A DNA stretch of 64,000 bases from ZC4RG30 sp963726085 (GCA_963726085.1 CAVSAR010000011.1:186001-250000), one strand, 5' to 3'. Shown: positions 1 through 9,566, counted from the first letter of the stretch. Numbers and translations: made by a program. Notes: generated by a model from the letters alone, not told the origin.

Positions 1-2453
1 ATGTCCTTGCGCACCTCGGCGTAACTGCCGCGCCAGAAGCCGGCAAGGTCGCGCGTGATCTGCATGGGCCGGCGCGCCGGGGACAGCAGCTTCAAGGTGA
101 TCGGCACGGCGCCACCGGCGACCCGCGGCGTGTCCGCCAGGCCGAACACCTCCTGCATGCGCACCTCGATGCACGGCGCACTCGCGTCGTCGTAATCCAC
201 AGCCATGCGGGAACCAGTGGGCACGACCACGTGGGTGGGCGCCCAGGTATCCAGTGTTGCCCTTTGCGCGCGCGTCAGGCGCGACAGCAGCGCCTCCATC
301 AGCATCGGTTCCGGAAGCTTGCCCAGCCCCTGATGGCCTGCCAGATACGGCGCCAGCCAGGAATCAGGATCCGCCAGCAGGGCTGCAGCGTCGAACGAAG
401 GAAAGTCCCGGACACTGCCACCGGGTGCGGTGCCAGCCTGCAACGCGACGAAACGCAACCGCGCCAGCAGGCGCCGCGACGCATCGCTCCATGGCAATGC
501 ATCAAGCCCGGCACACTGCAGCTGTGCCAGCAGGGCCGCGAGCAACTGCTGGGGATCGGTCTCGACACGCTGCTCGAACAACACCAGTGCGCCCAGGCGC
601 CGCACGCGGCGCGAGCGCAACGCGCCGGTCTTGGCGTCCGCCTCCGTCTCGACCGCGTCGGTCACCTGGCTTCCCAGTGCTGCCTCCAGCTGCGCGCGCG
701 TCAGGGGTGCCGCAAGCCGAATCCGTGCCATGGCGCCCGCGGCATCGTCCAGGTCCAGTGCCACGAGGTATTCGGCGTTGGCCAGCGTGGACACCTGCGC
801 TATCTGCGCCCCGCGCCCATTGGCAAGCAGGTAGCGCTGGCCGGCGCGCCCATCCGCGGCAGGGCGGCGCTGCGCCACGCGATCGGGCCAGGCCCACGCC
901 AGCAGGCCGCCGGCTTCGGCATCATCGCCAGGGGCAACCGCGCCGCGGGCGCCGTAGCGGCGCGCCAGCTCACGCACGCGGGCGATGCTGCCGGCATCCA
1001 TGCCGCGCACTTCGCCGCGCAGGATTTCCAGGCGGGTGCGAAGGTCCGGATCCGACGCGGCACGCAGCAGGTCCCGTTCGGTGAGCAATGCCGCCAATTG
1101 CGCTGCCAGGGATTCATGCGCCGTGCCACGTGCGCGAACCAGCATATGTGCCAGGCGTGGATGCAGGCCGGTCTGGGCCATGGCCTGCCCCATCTTCGTC
1201 ACGGCGCCGGATTCATCAACGGCTTCGAGCTTGCGCAGCAGGTCGCGGGCCTGGGCGAAACTTGCGGCTGGCGGCGCATTCAGCCACTTCAGCTCGGATG
1301 CATCTCGCGTACCCCACACCGCCAGCTCCAGGGCCAGCGGTGCCAGGTCCGTGCTGAGAATTTCCGGTGGGGTCTGTGGCGCCAGCGTAGCGTGCATGCC
1401 TTCACTCCACAGGCGCCACGCGTCACCGGGCGCGGAGCGACCGGATCGACCAGCACGCTGCGTGGCTGAGGCTTGCGAGATACGCACGGTCTCCAGTCGC
1501 TGCATGCCCGTGGACGGGTCAAATAGCGATCGCCGCTCCAGGCCCGCGTCAACTACCGCGCACACGCCCGGGATGGTGAGGCTGGTCTCGGCGATATTGG
1601 TGGCGAGGATCAGCTTGCGACGCCCGGCGGACGCCGGATCCAGCACCCGCTGTTGCGCGGCGAGGTCCAGGTCCCCATACAACACATGCACATCCGCTGA
1701 CGAGTGCACGACTGCCGCCAGCAGGTTGCGCAACCGATGGATTTCCGGTGTTCCCGGCAGGAACACCAGAACGTCGCCGCGCGATTGATCCAGCGCGGTC
1801 TGGACCGCCGCGCATAGGGGCTCCAGTTCGCGCGCGGTCAGCGTGCGGCCCTGCGGCAGCGCCGGCAGTCCCTTGCCCAGGTGATGGATGGCCACGGGAA
1901 ATATGCGTCCCGTGGCCGTGATGACCGGCGCGTTGCCCAGCAGACCGGCCACGGCGGCCGCGTCCAGTGTCGCCGACATCACCAGCAGGTGCAGCTGTGG
2001 CGCCACGGTTTCCTGCGCCTGCAGGCACAGTGCCAGGCCCAGGTCGGCATGCAGGCTGCGTTCGTGGAACTCGTCAAACAGCACCGCCGCCACGCCTTCG
2101 AGCGCCGGGTCCTGCTGCAACATGCGGGTGAGCACCCCCTCGGTCACGACCTCCAGCCGCGTGGAGTTTCCCACGCGCGTGTCCATGCGCATCCGGTACC
2201 CCACGGTGGCTCCCACCTGCTCACCCAGGTTCTGCGCCAGGCGCGTTGCCACCGCGCGTGCGGCCAGGCGCCGCGGCTCGAGCAAGAGGATCTTGCGGCC
2301 TGCCGCCCAGCTCTCGGTCAACAGCGCCAACGGCGCCACCGTGCTCTTGCCGGTGCCTGGCGGGGCCACCAGCACGGCATTGAGGCCGGCGCGTAACGCC
2401 GAGCGCAGCTGCGGCAGCGCAGCCTCTACAGGCAGGGTGGTTGACTCGGACAT
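1..2453 (-). CDS. hrpB: ATP-dependent helicase HrpB (3' end beyond window)
   Basis: DExH-box helicase of the HrpB family (superfamily 2); its cellular role is poorly defined. About 817 codons are visible from an ATG at 2453, open to the window edge. Seen: Walker A PPGTGKST at residues 31-38, DEFH box at 127-130, an MSATLD motif III, then helicase C-terminal and HrpB-specific regions; the last visible residues still match the family C-terminus, so only a short tail is missing. It is divergent from the VOC gene with 26 bp between starts. A TATCAT hexamer on the minus strand ends 9 nt before the ATG, leaving room for little or no leader. I know the family well; confidence is high. Confidence 0.95.
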   Translation of the reverse strand, partial: MSESTTLPVEAALPQLRSALRAGLNAVLVAPPGTGKSTVAPLALLTESWAAGRKILLLEPRRLAARAVATRLAQNLGEQVGATVGYRMRMDTRVGNSTRLEVVTEGVLTRMLQQDPALEGVAAVLFDEFHERSLHADLGLALCLQAQETVAPQLHLLVMSATLDAAAVAGLLGNAPVITATGRIFPVAIHHLGKGLPALPQGRTLTARELEPLCAAVQTALDQSRGDVLVFLPGTPEIHRLRNLLAAVVHSSADVHVLYGDLDLAAQQRVLDPASAGRRKLILATNIAETSLTIPGVCAVVDAGLERRSLFDPSTGMQRLETVRISQASATQRAGRSGRSAPGDAWRLWSEGMHATLAPQTPPEILSTDLAPLALELAVWGTRDASELKWLNAPPAASFAQARDLLRKLEAVDESGAVTKMGQAMAQTGLHPRLAHMLVRARGTAHESLAAQLAALLTERDLLRAASDPDLRTRLEILRGEVRGMDAGSIARVRELARRYGARGAVAPGDDAEAGGLLAWAWPDRVAQRRPAADGRAGQRYLLANGRGAQIAQVSTLANAEYLVALDLDDAAGAMARIRLAAPLTRAQLEAALGSQVTDAVETEADAKTGALRSRRVRRLGALVLFEQRVETDPQQLLAALLAQLQCAGLDALPWSDASRRLLARLRFVALQAGTAPGGSVRDFPSFDAAALLADPDSWLAPYLAGHQGLGKLPEPMLMEALLSRLTRAQRATLDTWAPTHVVVPTGSRMAVDYDDASAPCIEVRMQEVFGLADTPRVAGGAVPITLKLLSPARRPMQITRDLAGFWRGSYAEVRKD

Positions 2454-2479
2454 GCGACGCTGATGATATCGTCTGCGGC

Positions 2480-2857
2480 ATGCACCGCAGCAGACTTGCC
2501 GGGTTCATCATCGACTGCCAGACGCAGGACCTGGAAGGGGCTGCGCGCTTCTGGAGTTGTGCACTGGGCCTGCCCGCGCGCAGCGCGGCGGACAGCGACC
2601 CTGGCTACCGTCTGTTGCAAAACGCGCCCGGCGACCTGCATGTTGAAGTGCAGCAGGTGCAGCACCTCAGCCGCGTGCACCTGGACATAGAAAGCGATGA
2701 CCTGGAGGCCGAGGCGATGCGCCTGGAAGCCCTGGGCGCCAGGCGCGTCGACAACGTGAAGCGCTGGATCGTCATGGAGGCGCCCACCGGACAGCGCTTC
2801 TGCATCGTGCGACCGCAGTCGCCGGGCTTCGCGACGCAGGCTAACAAGTGGGACTGA
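2480..2857 (+). CDS. VOC (glyoxalase-like) family protein
   Basis: Small 125-residue protein with one vicinal-oxygen-chelate fold, of the single-domain glyoxalase-like type. The N-terminal strand begins AGFIIDCQTQDLEGAARFW and the C-terminal half carries HLDIESDDLEAEAMRLEALG followed by a conserved PTGQRFCIV strand. The frame is open further upstream, but the ATG at 2480 puts the start directly before the first beta strand and avoids overlap with the divergent hrpB start. Substrate cannot be told from sequence; many relatives are annotated only as VOC family. The next gene begins 13 nt after its stop, so the two may be co-transcribed. Confidence 0.8.
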   Translation: MHRSRLAGFIIDCQTQDLEGAARFWSCALGLPARSAADSDPGYRLLQNAPGDLHVEVQQVQHLSRVHLDIESDDLEAEAMRLEALGARRVDNVKRWIVMEAPTGQRFCIVRPQSPGFATQANKWD

Positions 2858-2870
2858 AGTGGGGATATTC

Positions 2871-4883
2871 ATGCGTCAAATGACACCGCTGGCCGCAACG
2901 ATCGTGCTGTCGTTCGCATTGCCGTTGGTCGCCTGTGGACCACGCCAACCCGCTGCGGTGGCGCCGGACTACGGTGCGCTGGGCCGCAGCGACTTCAACA
3001 GGCGCGCCGCCGAGGAATTTCTGCCCCTGTTCTGGATAGAGGACGCCAACAAGGACGGCAGGCTGCAACCGGACGAACTCGCGGTGCTGTGGGGCTTCCC
3101 GGATGACGACGCGTCAGCATGGGTCGCCAACGGAAGCTTTACCCAGAGGTTTGTCGACGCCTATGCACGGCTGCGCCAGCCGCCGGCGGTGGGCACTGGC
3201 CCCGAGGCGGCTCGCCTGCGCCTGGTTCGCGACGAGCTCTCGCAGGGCGCAGTGACCCTGGTCCACACCGACCTGAGCGCGGATACGCCCGCCGAGCAGC
3301 AGATGGTGCAACACCTGATGCGCGTCGCGGCGCTGATTGAGCGGATTTACGCCCGCCAGAATGGGGTGCTGGACACTGAGGCGCGGATCCCGCGCGAGGA
3401 TGTGGCCAGCCGCGCGCTATTCCATCGCAACCAATCCCCGTTCTGCCAGGCGCCACGTACCGAGAAGGATCCGGCCTGCAATGCCCTGGCGCCGCCGCCC
3501 AAGCGAATTTCGGGACTTTATCCGGCCGTCATCCAGCAAGAGGCCGGCTTCTGCCAGCGCATGGAAAAGGCGGCCAATGCCCAGGCGCTGATGGACCACT
3601 TCAGCGTCGTGACCGGTGATGTCGCGCCAGCCAGCTGGAAGCCCGTGCCCTTTCCTGTCGCCTGGCCTGACGACATGGCCGCAGTGGCGCAGGAACTGCG
3701 CGCGGCAGCTGACGCGCTGGGCAATGCCGAGCCGGCACTGGTGACATACCTGCGCGCGGCGGCAGATTCCTTTGCCAGCAATGACTGGGAACCGGCCAAC
3801 CGCGCGTGGGTCGCGATGAACGCGCACAACAGCCGCTGGTACGCGCGCATCGGTCCGGATGAGGTCTATTTCGACCCCTGTGCGTGGAAGGGCGGCTTTG
3901 CGCTGCAGCTGGCACGCATCAATCCCGATTCGATCGCCTGGCAGGAAAAGCTGGAACCGCACAAGTCGGCGATGGAACAGCAGATCGCCAAGCTTGCCGG
4001 TCCGCCGTACAAGGTTCGCGACGTGAAGTTCAAGCTGCCGGATTTCATTGACGTGGTCCTCAATGCCGGTGACCAGCGCAATGCCTTTGGCGCCACCATC
4101 GGGCAATCGCTGCCTAACTGGGGACCGGTGGCTGCAGCCGGCGGCCGCACCGTCGCGATGACCAACCTCTACACCGACCCGGACAGTCGCGCACGCAGCG
4201 CCGCGCTGCAGTCAGCGGTGTTCTGCAAGGCCACTGATGCGATCCATGTGGGCACGGGCAAGGAGACAGTGCTGGATTCGCTGCTGCATGAGGCAGCGCA
4301 TAACCTGGGGCCGGCCCACGATTACCGTGTGGCGGGCCGCACGGCGCCCGAGGCCTTCGGCGGCCCGCTGGCGTCCACCCTGGAGGAACTCAAGGCACAG
4401 AATTCCTCGCTCTACCTGATGAGCATGTTGCAGGCGCGCGGCGTGCTGCAGCCCGACGAGGTGCTGCGCACCTTGCGCGAGAGCCTGCATTGGGCCTTCG
4501 GGCACATCTCGCGTGGCATGTATGGCGCAGATGGCACGCCGCGCAACTACAGCCAGCTGGCGGCGATCCAGATCGGCGCGTTCCTGGAAGCCGGTGCGCT
4601 GCATTGGCAACCGGCTGAAGCGGCTGCCAATGGCAAAGATCCCGGTTGCCTTGAGGTGGATTACGCGCGACTGCCTGCTGCAATCGAAAAACTTGAAATT
4701 GCAGTGCTGGGCATCAAGTCGCGCGCCGATCGCAAGGGTGCCGAGGCGTTGCTGGCGAAATACGTCGATGACAAGGACGATGCGTATGCGGCCTTCAAGG
4801 CCGCGATCACGCAGCGCTACCTGCGCTCCCCCAAGGCCAGCTTTGTCTACAGCGTCAGCGGCCCGAGCGCCAAAGCTCCGTAG
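2871..4883 (+). CDS. Lipoprotein with EF-hand loop and HExxH metallopeptidase motif (M49-like)
   Basis: A 670-residue exported lipoprotein. The ATG at 2871 gives a clean signal sequence ending in lipobox LVAC (Cys22), with a GGGG Shine-Dalgarno-like stretch upstream; a GTG at 2859 in frame is less likely. A canonical EF-hand calcium loop, DANKDGRLQPDE, lies at residues 58-69. HEAAHNLGPAH begins at 473 (HEAAH 473-477) and is followed 32 residues later by an LEELKA segment (Glu505-506). A zinc HExxH plus a downstream EE(L)KA glutamate is the layout of bacterial M49 (dipeptidyl-peptidase III-like) enzymes, so I infer a zinc peptidase or hydrolase of that clan. Function is unproven. Its 3' end overlaps the convergent DUF423 gene by 29 bp. 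Confidence 0.75.
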   Translation: MRQMTPLAATIVLSFALPLVACGPRQPAAVAPDYGALGRSDFNRRAAEEFLPLFWIEDANKDGRLQPDELAVLWGFPDDDASAWVANGSFTQRFVDAYARLRQPPAVGTGPEAARLRLVRDELSQGAVTLVHTDLSADTPAEQQMVQHLMRVAALIERIYARQNGVLDTEARIPREDVASRALFHRNQSPFCQAPRTEKDPACNALAPPPKRISGLYPAVIQQEAGFCQRMEKAANAQALMDHFSVVTGDVAPASWKPVPFPVAWPDDMAAVAQELRAAADALGNAEPALVTYLRAAADSFASNDWEPANRAWVAMNAHNSRWYARIGPDEVYFDPCAWKGGFALQLARINPDSIAWQEKLEPHKSAMEQQIAKLAGPPYKVRDVKFKLPDFIDVVLNAGDQRNAFGATIGQSLPNWGPVAAAGGRTVAMTNLYTDPDSRARSAALQSAVFCKATDAIHVGTGKETVLDSLLHEAAHNLGPAHDYRVAGRTAPEAFGGPLASTLEELKAQNSSLYLMSMLQARGVLQPDEVLRTLRESLHWAFGHISRGMYGADGTPRNYSQLAAIQIGAFLEAGALHWQPAEAAANGKDPGCLEVDYARLPAAIEKLEIAVLGIKSRADRKGAEALLAKYVDDKDDAYAAFKAAITQRYLRSPKASFVYSVSGPSAKAP

Positions 4884-5232
4884 CCAGCGCCCCCCAGGCA
4901 AGGATCAACAGCACGCCCCCCAGCGGCGTGATGTAGCCCAGGAACCGCGGCGCTCCGGCCAGCATCACGTAGATGCCGCCGCTGAAGCACACGATGCCCA
5001 GCAACAGCGCCCACGCGATCAGCTGCAAGCGCAGCGCCGGCTGGGTGCGCATCAACAGTCCGATCACCAGCAACCCCAACGCATTGAACTGCTGGTAGTC
5101 CACCGCCGTACCCAGCGACGCCAGCTGATGGGCCGTCAGCACATTGGACAGGGCATGGCTGCCCAGCGCGCCGATGATCACGCCGATCGCAACCAGCAAC
5201 GCCCCCAGCCCCATCACGCGCCCGCTACTCAC
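4855..5232 (-). CDS. DUF423 family membrane protein (YgdD-like)
   Basis: A 125-residue polytopic inner-membrane protein of the DUF423 (YgdD) family, function unknown. Four hydrophobic segments are visible; the first contains GVIIGALGSHAL, typical of the family, and the region around GTAVDYQQFNALGLL also fits. The start is GTG at 5232, overlapping the ygiQ stop as GTGA, so it is probably translated by coupling at the end of the DUF6152 - DUF8021-like - ygiQ run. It overlaps the convergent lipoprotein gene by 29 bp. Confidence 0.88.
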   Translation of the reverse strand: MSSGRVMGLGALLVAIGVIIGALGSHALSNVLTAHQLASLGTAVDYQQFNALGLLVIGLLMRTQPALRLQLIAWALLLGIVCFSGGIYVMLAGAPRFLGYITPLGGVLLILAWGALATELWRSGR

Positions 5233-7463
5233 CGCTTGCCGCCTTTCCTGCCACCGGTCACGCCACCGGACTTGCCGCCGGGCTTGTCTGGCCTGGCCGC
5301 GTGCGGCAGGCGCGAGGGCGTGCGCGGCAGGCCCGTGTGCTGGGTACGCATCGGTTGCGCCGGGCGCAAGGGTCGCGCCGTATGCAACGCGCGCGCTGGC
5401 ATCTGCTTGCGGCTGCCTTCGGCCGCGTGGCCGGTACCGCGCGGCTGGTAGGCGGGAATCAGGTGCTTGGGTCCACTGCCGATCAGGTTGCCACGACCCA
5501 TGCGCCGTAACGCTTCGCGCAGCACCGGCCAGTTGTTGGGATCGTGGTAACGCAGAAACGCCTTGTGCAGGCGCCGCTGGCGCAGGCCCTTGGCCACGGG
5601 CACGGTCTCGCTGTCGCGCGTGACGCGGCGCAGCGGGTTCTTGCCGCTGTAGTACATGGCCGTGGCCAACGCCATGGGTGATGGCAGGAATGCCTGCACC
5701 TGGTCGGCGCGAAAGCCGTTCTGCTTGAGCCAGACCGCCAGCTCCAGCATGTCTTCATCGGTGGTGCCCGGATGCGCCGCAATGAAGTACGGGATCAGGT
5801 ACTGCTCCTTGCCGGCTTCCTTCGAATAGCGGTCAAACAGTTCCTTGAACCGGTAATAGGTGCCCACACCTGGCTTCATCATCTTCGACAGCGGCCCTTC
5901 GCGCACGTGCTCGGGAGCGATCTTGAGGTAACCGCCAACGTGATGCTGCGCCAGCTCCTTGACGTATTCGGGTGACTCGATGGCCAGGTCGTAGCGCACT
6001 CCCGAGGCGATCAGCACCTTCTTGATGCCGGGGATGGCGCGCGCCTTGCGATACAGGTCGATCAGCGGCGCGTGGTCGGTATTGAGGTTTTCGCAGACCT
6101 TGGGAAATACGCAGGACGGCAGTCGGCAGGCGGCCTCTATCTCGCGGCTCTTGCAGGCGATGCGATACATGTTGGCCGTGGGCCCGCCCAGGTCAGAGAT
6201 CACGCCGGTGAACCCGGGCACTGTGTCGCGAATAATCTCGATCTCGCGCAGCACCGAATCCTCGGAGCGGTTCTGGATGATGCGTCCTTCATGCTCGGTG
6301 ATCGAGCAGAAGCTGCAGCCACCGAAGCAGCCACGCTGGATGGAGATGGAGAAACGGATCATCTTGTAGGCAGGAATTTCGGCGTTGCCGTATGCGGGGT
6401 GCGGCCGGCGCTGGTAAGGCAGCTCGTACAGCGCATCCATCTCCGGGGTGGTCAACGGGATGGGCGGCGGATTGATCCACACGTCCACATCGCCGTGGCG
6501 CTGCACCAGCGCGCGCGCATTGTGCGGGTTGGCCTCCATGTGCAGGATGCGCGAGGCGTGCGCATACAGCACCGGGTCATCGGCGACCTGGCCATAATCG
6601 GGCATGCGGATGACGCTGCGCTCGCGGTCGGCGCTCTTCACCCGGCGCGCGAAGCGCACCACCTTTTCCTGCGGCTCAGCGCTGGCCGGGGCCGCGGCTG
6701 CCACGTTGGCCGCCCTGATCTCCGGCTCCATGGCATAGGGGTCAATGGCCGGATTGAGCTTGCCGGGTGCATCCAGGTGCCGGGAGTCGATCTCGATGGT
6801 GTCGGCGCCATGGCTGCCGCGCACGAACGCGGTACCGCGCAGATCCCGCAGCTGGCCAACCTTCTCCCCGGCATTGAGGCGTCGCGCGATCTCCACCACC
6901 GCGCGCTCGGCATTGCCATACACCAGCAGGTCCGCCTTGGCGTCCAGCAGCACTGATCGACGCACCTTCTCCGACCAGTAATCGAAGTGCGCAATGCGCC
7001 GCAGCGATGCCTCGATGCCGCCGATGACAATGGGCACGTCCTTGTACGCCTCGCGCACCCGCTGCGCGTAGACGATGACGGAGCGATCCGGACGCTTACC
7101 GCCCTCGCCCCCGGGGGTATAAGCATCATCACTGCGCACGCGCCGGTCGGAAGTGTAGCGATTGACCAGAGAATCCATGTTCCCGGCGGTGATGCCGAAG
7201 AACAGGCGCGGCGCACCCAGCTCACGAAATGCCGCGGCGCTGTGCCAGTCCGGCTGGGCAATGATGCCGACGCGCAGCCCCTCGGCCTCCAGCATGCGGC
7301 CGATGATGGCCATGCCGAAGCTGGGGTGATCCACATAGGCGTCGCCGGTCACGATGATGACATCGCACTGGTCCCAGCCCAGCGCGCGCATCTCTTCCCG
7401 CGTCATCGGCAGGAAGGGCGCGGCGGATCGCGTCAGCTGACTTTTCTTGGCGGCAAGATTCAC
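5229..7463 (-). CDS. ygiQ: YgiQ family radical SAM protein
   Basis: Radical SAM protein of the UPF0313/YgiQ family, 744 residues from the start chosen here; the enzymatic reaction is not established. N-terminal domain begins PFLPMTREEM and GDAYVDHPSFGMAIIGRMLEA, near-identical to the E. coli protein. The iron-sulfur motif CFGGCSFC starts at residue 379, followed by SITEHEGR. The C-terminus is a basic, low-complexity tail rich in Arg, Pro and Gly. I chose the GTG at 7463 because AGGA sits 5 nt upstream and it lies just after the stop of the preceding gene; an ATG at 7496 is in frame but has no usable Shine-Dalgarno. Family assignment is firm. Confidence 0.95.
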   Translation of the reverse strand: MNLAAKKSQLTRSAAPFLPMTREEMRALGWDQCDVIIVTGDAYVDHPSFGMAIIGRMLEAEGLRVGIIAQPDWHSAAAFRELGAPRLFFGITAGNMDSLVNRYTSDRRVRSDDAYTPGGEGGKRPDRSVIVYAQRVREAYKDVPIVIGGIEASLRRIAHFDYWSEKVRRSVLLDAKADLLVYGNAERAVVEIARRLNAGEKVGQLRDLRGTAFVRGSHGADTIEIDSRHLDAPGKLNPAIDPYAMEPEIRAANVAAAAPASAEPQEKVVRFARRVKSADRERSVIRMPDYGQVADDPVLYAHASRILHMEANPHNARALVQRHGDVDVWINPPPIPLTTPEMDALYELPYQRRPHPAYGNAEIPAYKMIRFSISIQRGCFGGCSFCSITEHEGRIIQNRSEDSVLREIEIIRDTVPGFTGVISDLGGPTANMYRIACKSREIEAACRLPSCVFPKVCENLNTDHAPLIDLYRKARAIPGIKKVLIASGVRYDLAIESPEYVKELAQHHVGGYLKIAPEHVREGPLSKMMKPGVGTYYRFKELFDRYSKEAGKEQYLIPYFIAAHPGTTDEDMLELAVWLKQNGFRADQVQAFLPSPMALATAMYYSGKNPLRRVTRDSETVPVAKGLRQRRLHKAFLRYHDPNNWPVLREALRRMGRGNLIGSGPKHLIPAYQPRGTGHAAEGSRKQMPARALHTARPLRPAQPMRTQHTGLPRTPSRLPHAARPDKPGGKSGGVTGGRKGGKR

Positions 7464-7468
7464 GGCGG

Positions 7469-7472
7469 TCCT
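7469..7472 (-). promoter_or_regulatory. Ribosome binding site for ygiQ
   Basis: AGGA on the minus strand lies 5 nt before GTG 7463 and overlaps the stop codon of the DUF8021-like gene, which fits reinitiation after that gene. Confidence 0.6.
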
Positions 7473-8493
7473 ATCTTGGATACTCTTTGAAGCCATCCTT
7501 GATGGCCTGGGGACTGGGGAAGGTCTGCCTGGGCGCGCCCCAACCCGGCCGCATGCCATAGGGCACGCTCAGCAATATCGCCTCCACCTGGCTGATTTTT
7601 CCCTCCGGCGTGATCTGGAAGATCTCGTGGATCATCCACGTCCATGGCGCGGTGTTGCGCACGGTCACCGGCCGGCCATCCTTGAGCTGGTAGCTGCGGA
7701 TCGCCGCGTCATGGTCAAACGCCACGCCGGCCATCACCAGTCCATGCACCTCATCCACTGCCAGGATGCGCCGGTTGCGCAGCCGCGTGTCCTCGCGGTA
7801 GTAGCCCAGGCCAAAGGCTTCGCGGCAGCCGTAATTGAGCGGTCCCGGCTGTGCGCCGGCGGCCACGGGGCGGCCGGTGGTCGCAGTGCCGTTCTCGAGC
7901 CGGTAGCAGTCCTCTGCAAACGGCGGCACCGCATCGCCGTGGTTGTTTTCCAGTCCCGTGAAATAGCTGTTGGCGATGCCCGCCAGCGTGGCCCGCGGCA
8001 GGCGCTGCGCCACGGGGATCTCGCGCAAGAACTGCGCGCGCGGTGCATTGCCCAGCTGATCGTCACGCAGCGCGGCAGGGGTGCCGCCCAGGGTATCGGA
8101 CTGGCGCGAGACCAGGGATTCGACCTCGGTGACCTTGCCGTTGACCACCCGCAGCCGTGTGGACACCAGCACCGGGGCGCCGTTTTCCTGGCCCTTGATA
8201 AAGAAGCCGATGGCCCCTTCGGGCTCGTCGATAACAAACAGCCGATACGCACCCACGGCCGTGATCGTGCGCCACAGCCCGTCCGGCAGCGGCAGGCTGA
8301 CGGCGTTTTCCGTGTACGGCACGCCCTTGGCAATCGCGGCGCGCGCCGGGTCGTGCGCCGCCAGCCCCAGCAGGTAGTTCTGCGCGATACCGGTCAGGCA
8401 GGCGCGATCGCAGGCGGCCCCAGCCGCCTCGCCCGCAGGCGAAACAGCGGCCCATAGCAGCCCGGCAAGCGCCCCGACCCGCAGCGCGTTCAT
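7471..8493 (-). CDS. Exported protein with two SnoaL/NTF2-like halves (DUF8021-like)
   Basis: A 340-residue exported protein with an N-terminal signal peptide ending near residue 22-26. The mature part reads as two related halves, each opening with a helix of the type IAQNYLLGL or IANSYFTGL, followed by a short polar loop carrying an acidic YTENA or CYRLENG segment and then strands ending in a valine-rich edge. This looks like a duplicated SnoaL/NTF2-like cone fold. I recall related proteins as DUF8021, but cannot verify that. The start ATG overlaps the stop of the DUF6152 gene as ATGA, and the pair recurs together in my memory of Steroidobacter/Sphingomonas-type genomes, suggesting a shared task. 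Substrate unknown. Confidence 0.7.
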   Translation of the reverse strand: MNALRVGALAGLLWAAVSPAGEAAGAACDRACLTGIAQNYLLGLAAHDPARAAIAKGVPYTENAVSLPLPDGLWRTITAVGAYRLFVIDEPEGAIGFFIKGQENGAPVLVSTRLRVVNGKVTEVESLVSRQSDTLGGTPAALRDDQLGNAPRAQFLREIPVAQRLPRATLAGIANSYFTGLENNHGDAVPPFAEDCYRLENGTATTGRPVAAGAQPGPLNYGCREAFGLGYYREDTRLRNRRILAVDEVHGLVMAGVAFDHDAAIRSYQLKDGRPVTVRNTAPWTWMIHEIFQITPEGKISQVEAILLSVPYGMRPGWGAPRQTFPSPQAIKDGFKEYPR

Positions 8494-9557
8494 TTTTTCT
8501 TGTCCTCGAACTGGATGTGCTGCTGTGCGGCCTTGAGGTCACACTTTGGCTGGGCGGCGAACTCGCTGTCGGCAGACTTGGTGAACGTTCCCTTGTTGTC
8601 TATGGGACGCATGTAGTAGTCGGGGTCCTCCACCGTGTAGGTCAGCTCCATGCCCAGCCCGCCGTTGATCAGGCGATAACGCTCGACGACGCGCTTCTTG
8701 CTGCTGGAATCCACGCCGGATGCGTTGCCCCAGGGTTGCGCACTGAAGCCACTGGTCTCCACCACCAGCGTCCCGTCCGCCTCGAAGTGACCCACCGAGT
8801 ACCCCAGGTGGTCGGGCTTGTAGCTGGCAGGCCGCTTGGCGTTGAGCCAGATGGTGCGGTCGTCGCCCTGGTATTGCTCCTTGAGGATCACGATGCGGTC
8901 CGGATAGCGCACCCATTTGTATTCGTACACCGTCATCAACAGCGCCGGCAGGCTGATGGGCAGGCAGCGGTAAGTAGGGTTGTCGTCCTCTTTATATTGC
9001 TTGATCTGCGCCAGGGCCTTGGGCGTGTAGGGGCCATCGGTGCTGGGGGCGCCGGCGCCCTTGAGCACGCGCGCGCGTACTTCTTCCGGTGTGCCCGGGA
9101 ACCTGTAGCGCCAGTTGCCACTGAAGTCGGTTGAAGGATTGATCTTCGGCGCGCTGGCTCCTGCCACCACGGGGGCCTGCTCCACCGAATACATGGTCTT
9201 GCCGCTGGGCAGCACGATGCGCTCCATCAGCGCGAAGTGCTTGGTCGGATCGCGATGCACATTGACCACCAGGGTCAGGTGGTCGCCCTGCTTTACCGTG
9301 TCCTTGCTCCAGCCCTGGCGCACCAGCCCGGAAATCGAATGTCCTTCAAAGGTCCATTGCTCGGTCTTGCCGGCGGGCGTCACCACAGTGCCTTCAAGAT
9401 AGACGTGCGGGTTGGTCCAGCGCACCAGGGTAATGGTGGCGTGCATTTCCACCGTGTGCTCCAGGTCGAACATGGCACGCGAGTGATGGGCGATTGCAAC
9501 CGTGCAGCACAGCCCCATAGACAGGCATGCCACCAGCAGCCGAAGAATGATTTTCAC
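8490..9557 (-). CDS. DUF6152 family exported protein
   Basis: A 355-residue exported protein of the DUF6152 type, function unknown. The family hallmark is visible: after the signal peptide (ending VAIA before HHSRAMFD) come a beta-rich stretch with RWTNPHVYLEG and WTFEGHSISGLVRQGW. The C-terminal two-thirds contain a conserved PISLPALLMTVYEYKWVR segment and RTIWLNAKRPASY. The start was set at GTG 9557 because GGAGG lies 4 nt upstream; the in-frame ATG at 9575 would place extra residues before an otherwise complete signal peptide. It begins a same-strand run into the DUF8021-like gene, ygiQ and DUF423. Confidence 0.85.
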   Translation of the reverse strand: MKIILRLLVACLSMGLCCTVAIAHHSRAMFDLEHTVEMHATITLVRWTNPHVYLEGTVVTPAGKTEQWTFEGHSISGLVRQGWSKDTVKQGDHLTLVVNVHRDPTKHFALMERIVLPSGKTMYSVEQAPVVAGASAPKINPSTDFSGNWRYRFPGTPEEVRARVLKGAGAPSTDGPYTPKALAQIKQYKEDDNPTYRCLPISLPALLMTVYEYKWVRYPDRIVILKEQYQGDDRTIWLNAKRPASYKPDHLGYSVGHFEADGTLVVETSGFSAQPWGNASGVDSSSKKRVVERYRLINGGLGMELTYTVEDPDYYMRPIDNKGTFTKSADSEFAAQPKCDLKAAQQHIQFEDKKK

Positions 9558-9561
9558 GTGA

Positions 9562-9566
9562 CCTCC
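9562..9566 (-). promoter_or_regulatory. Ribosome binding site deciding the DUF6152 start
   Basis: The minus strand reads GGAGG followed by TCAC and then GTG (9557). This is the strongest Shine-Dalgarno in the region and selects the GTG over the upstream ATG at 9575. Confidence 0.8.
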
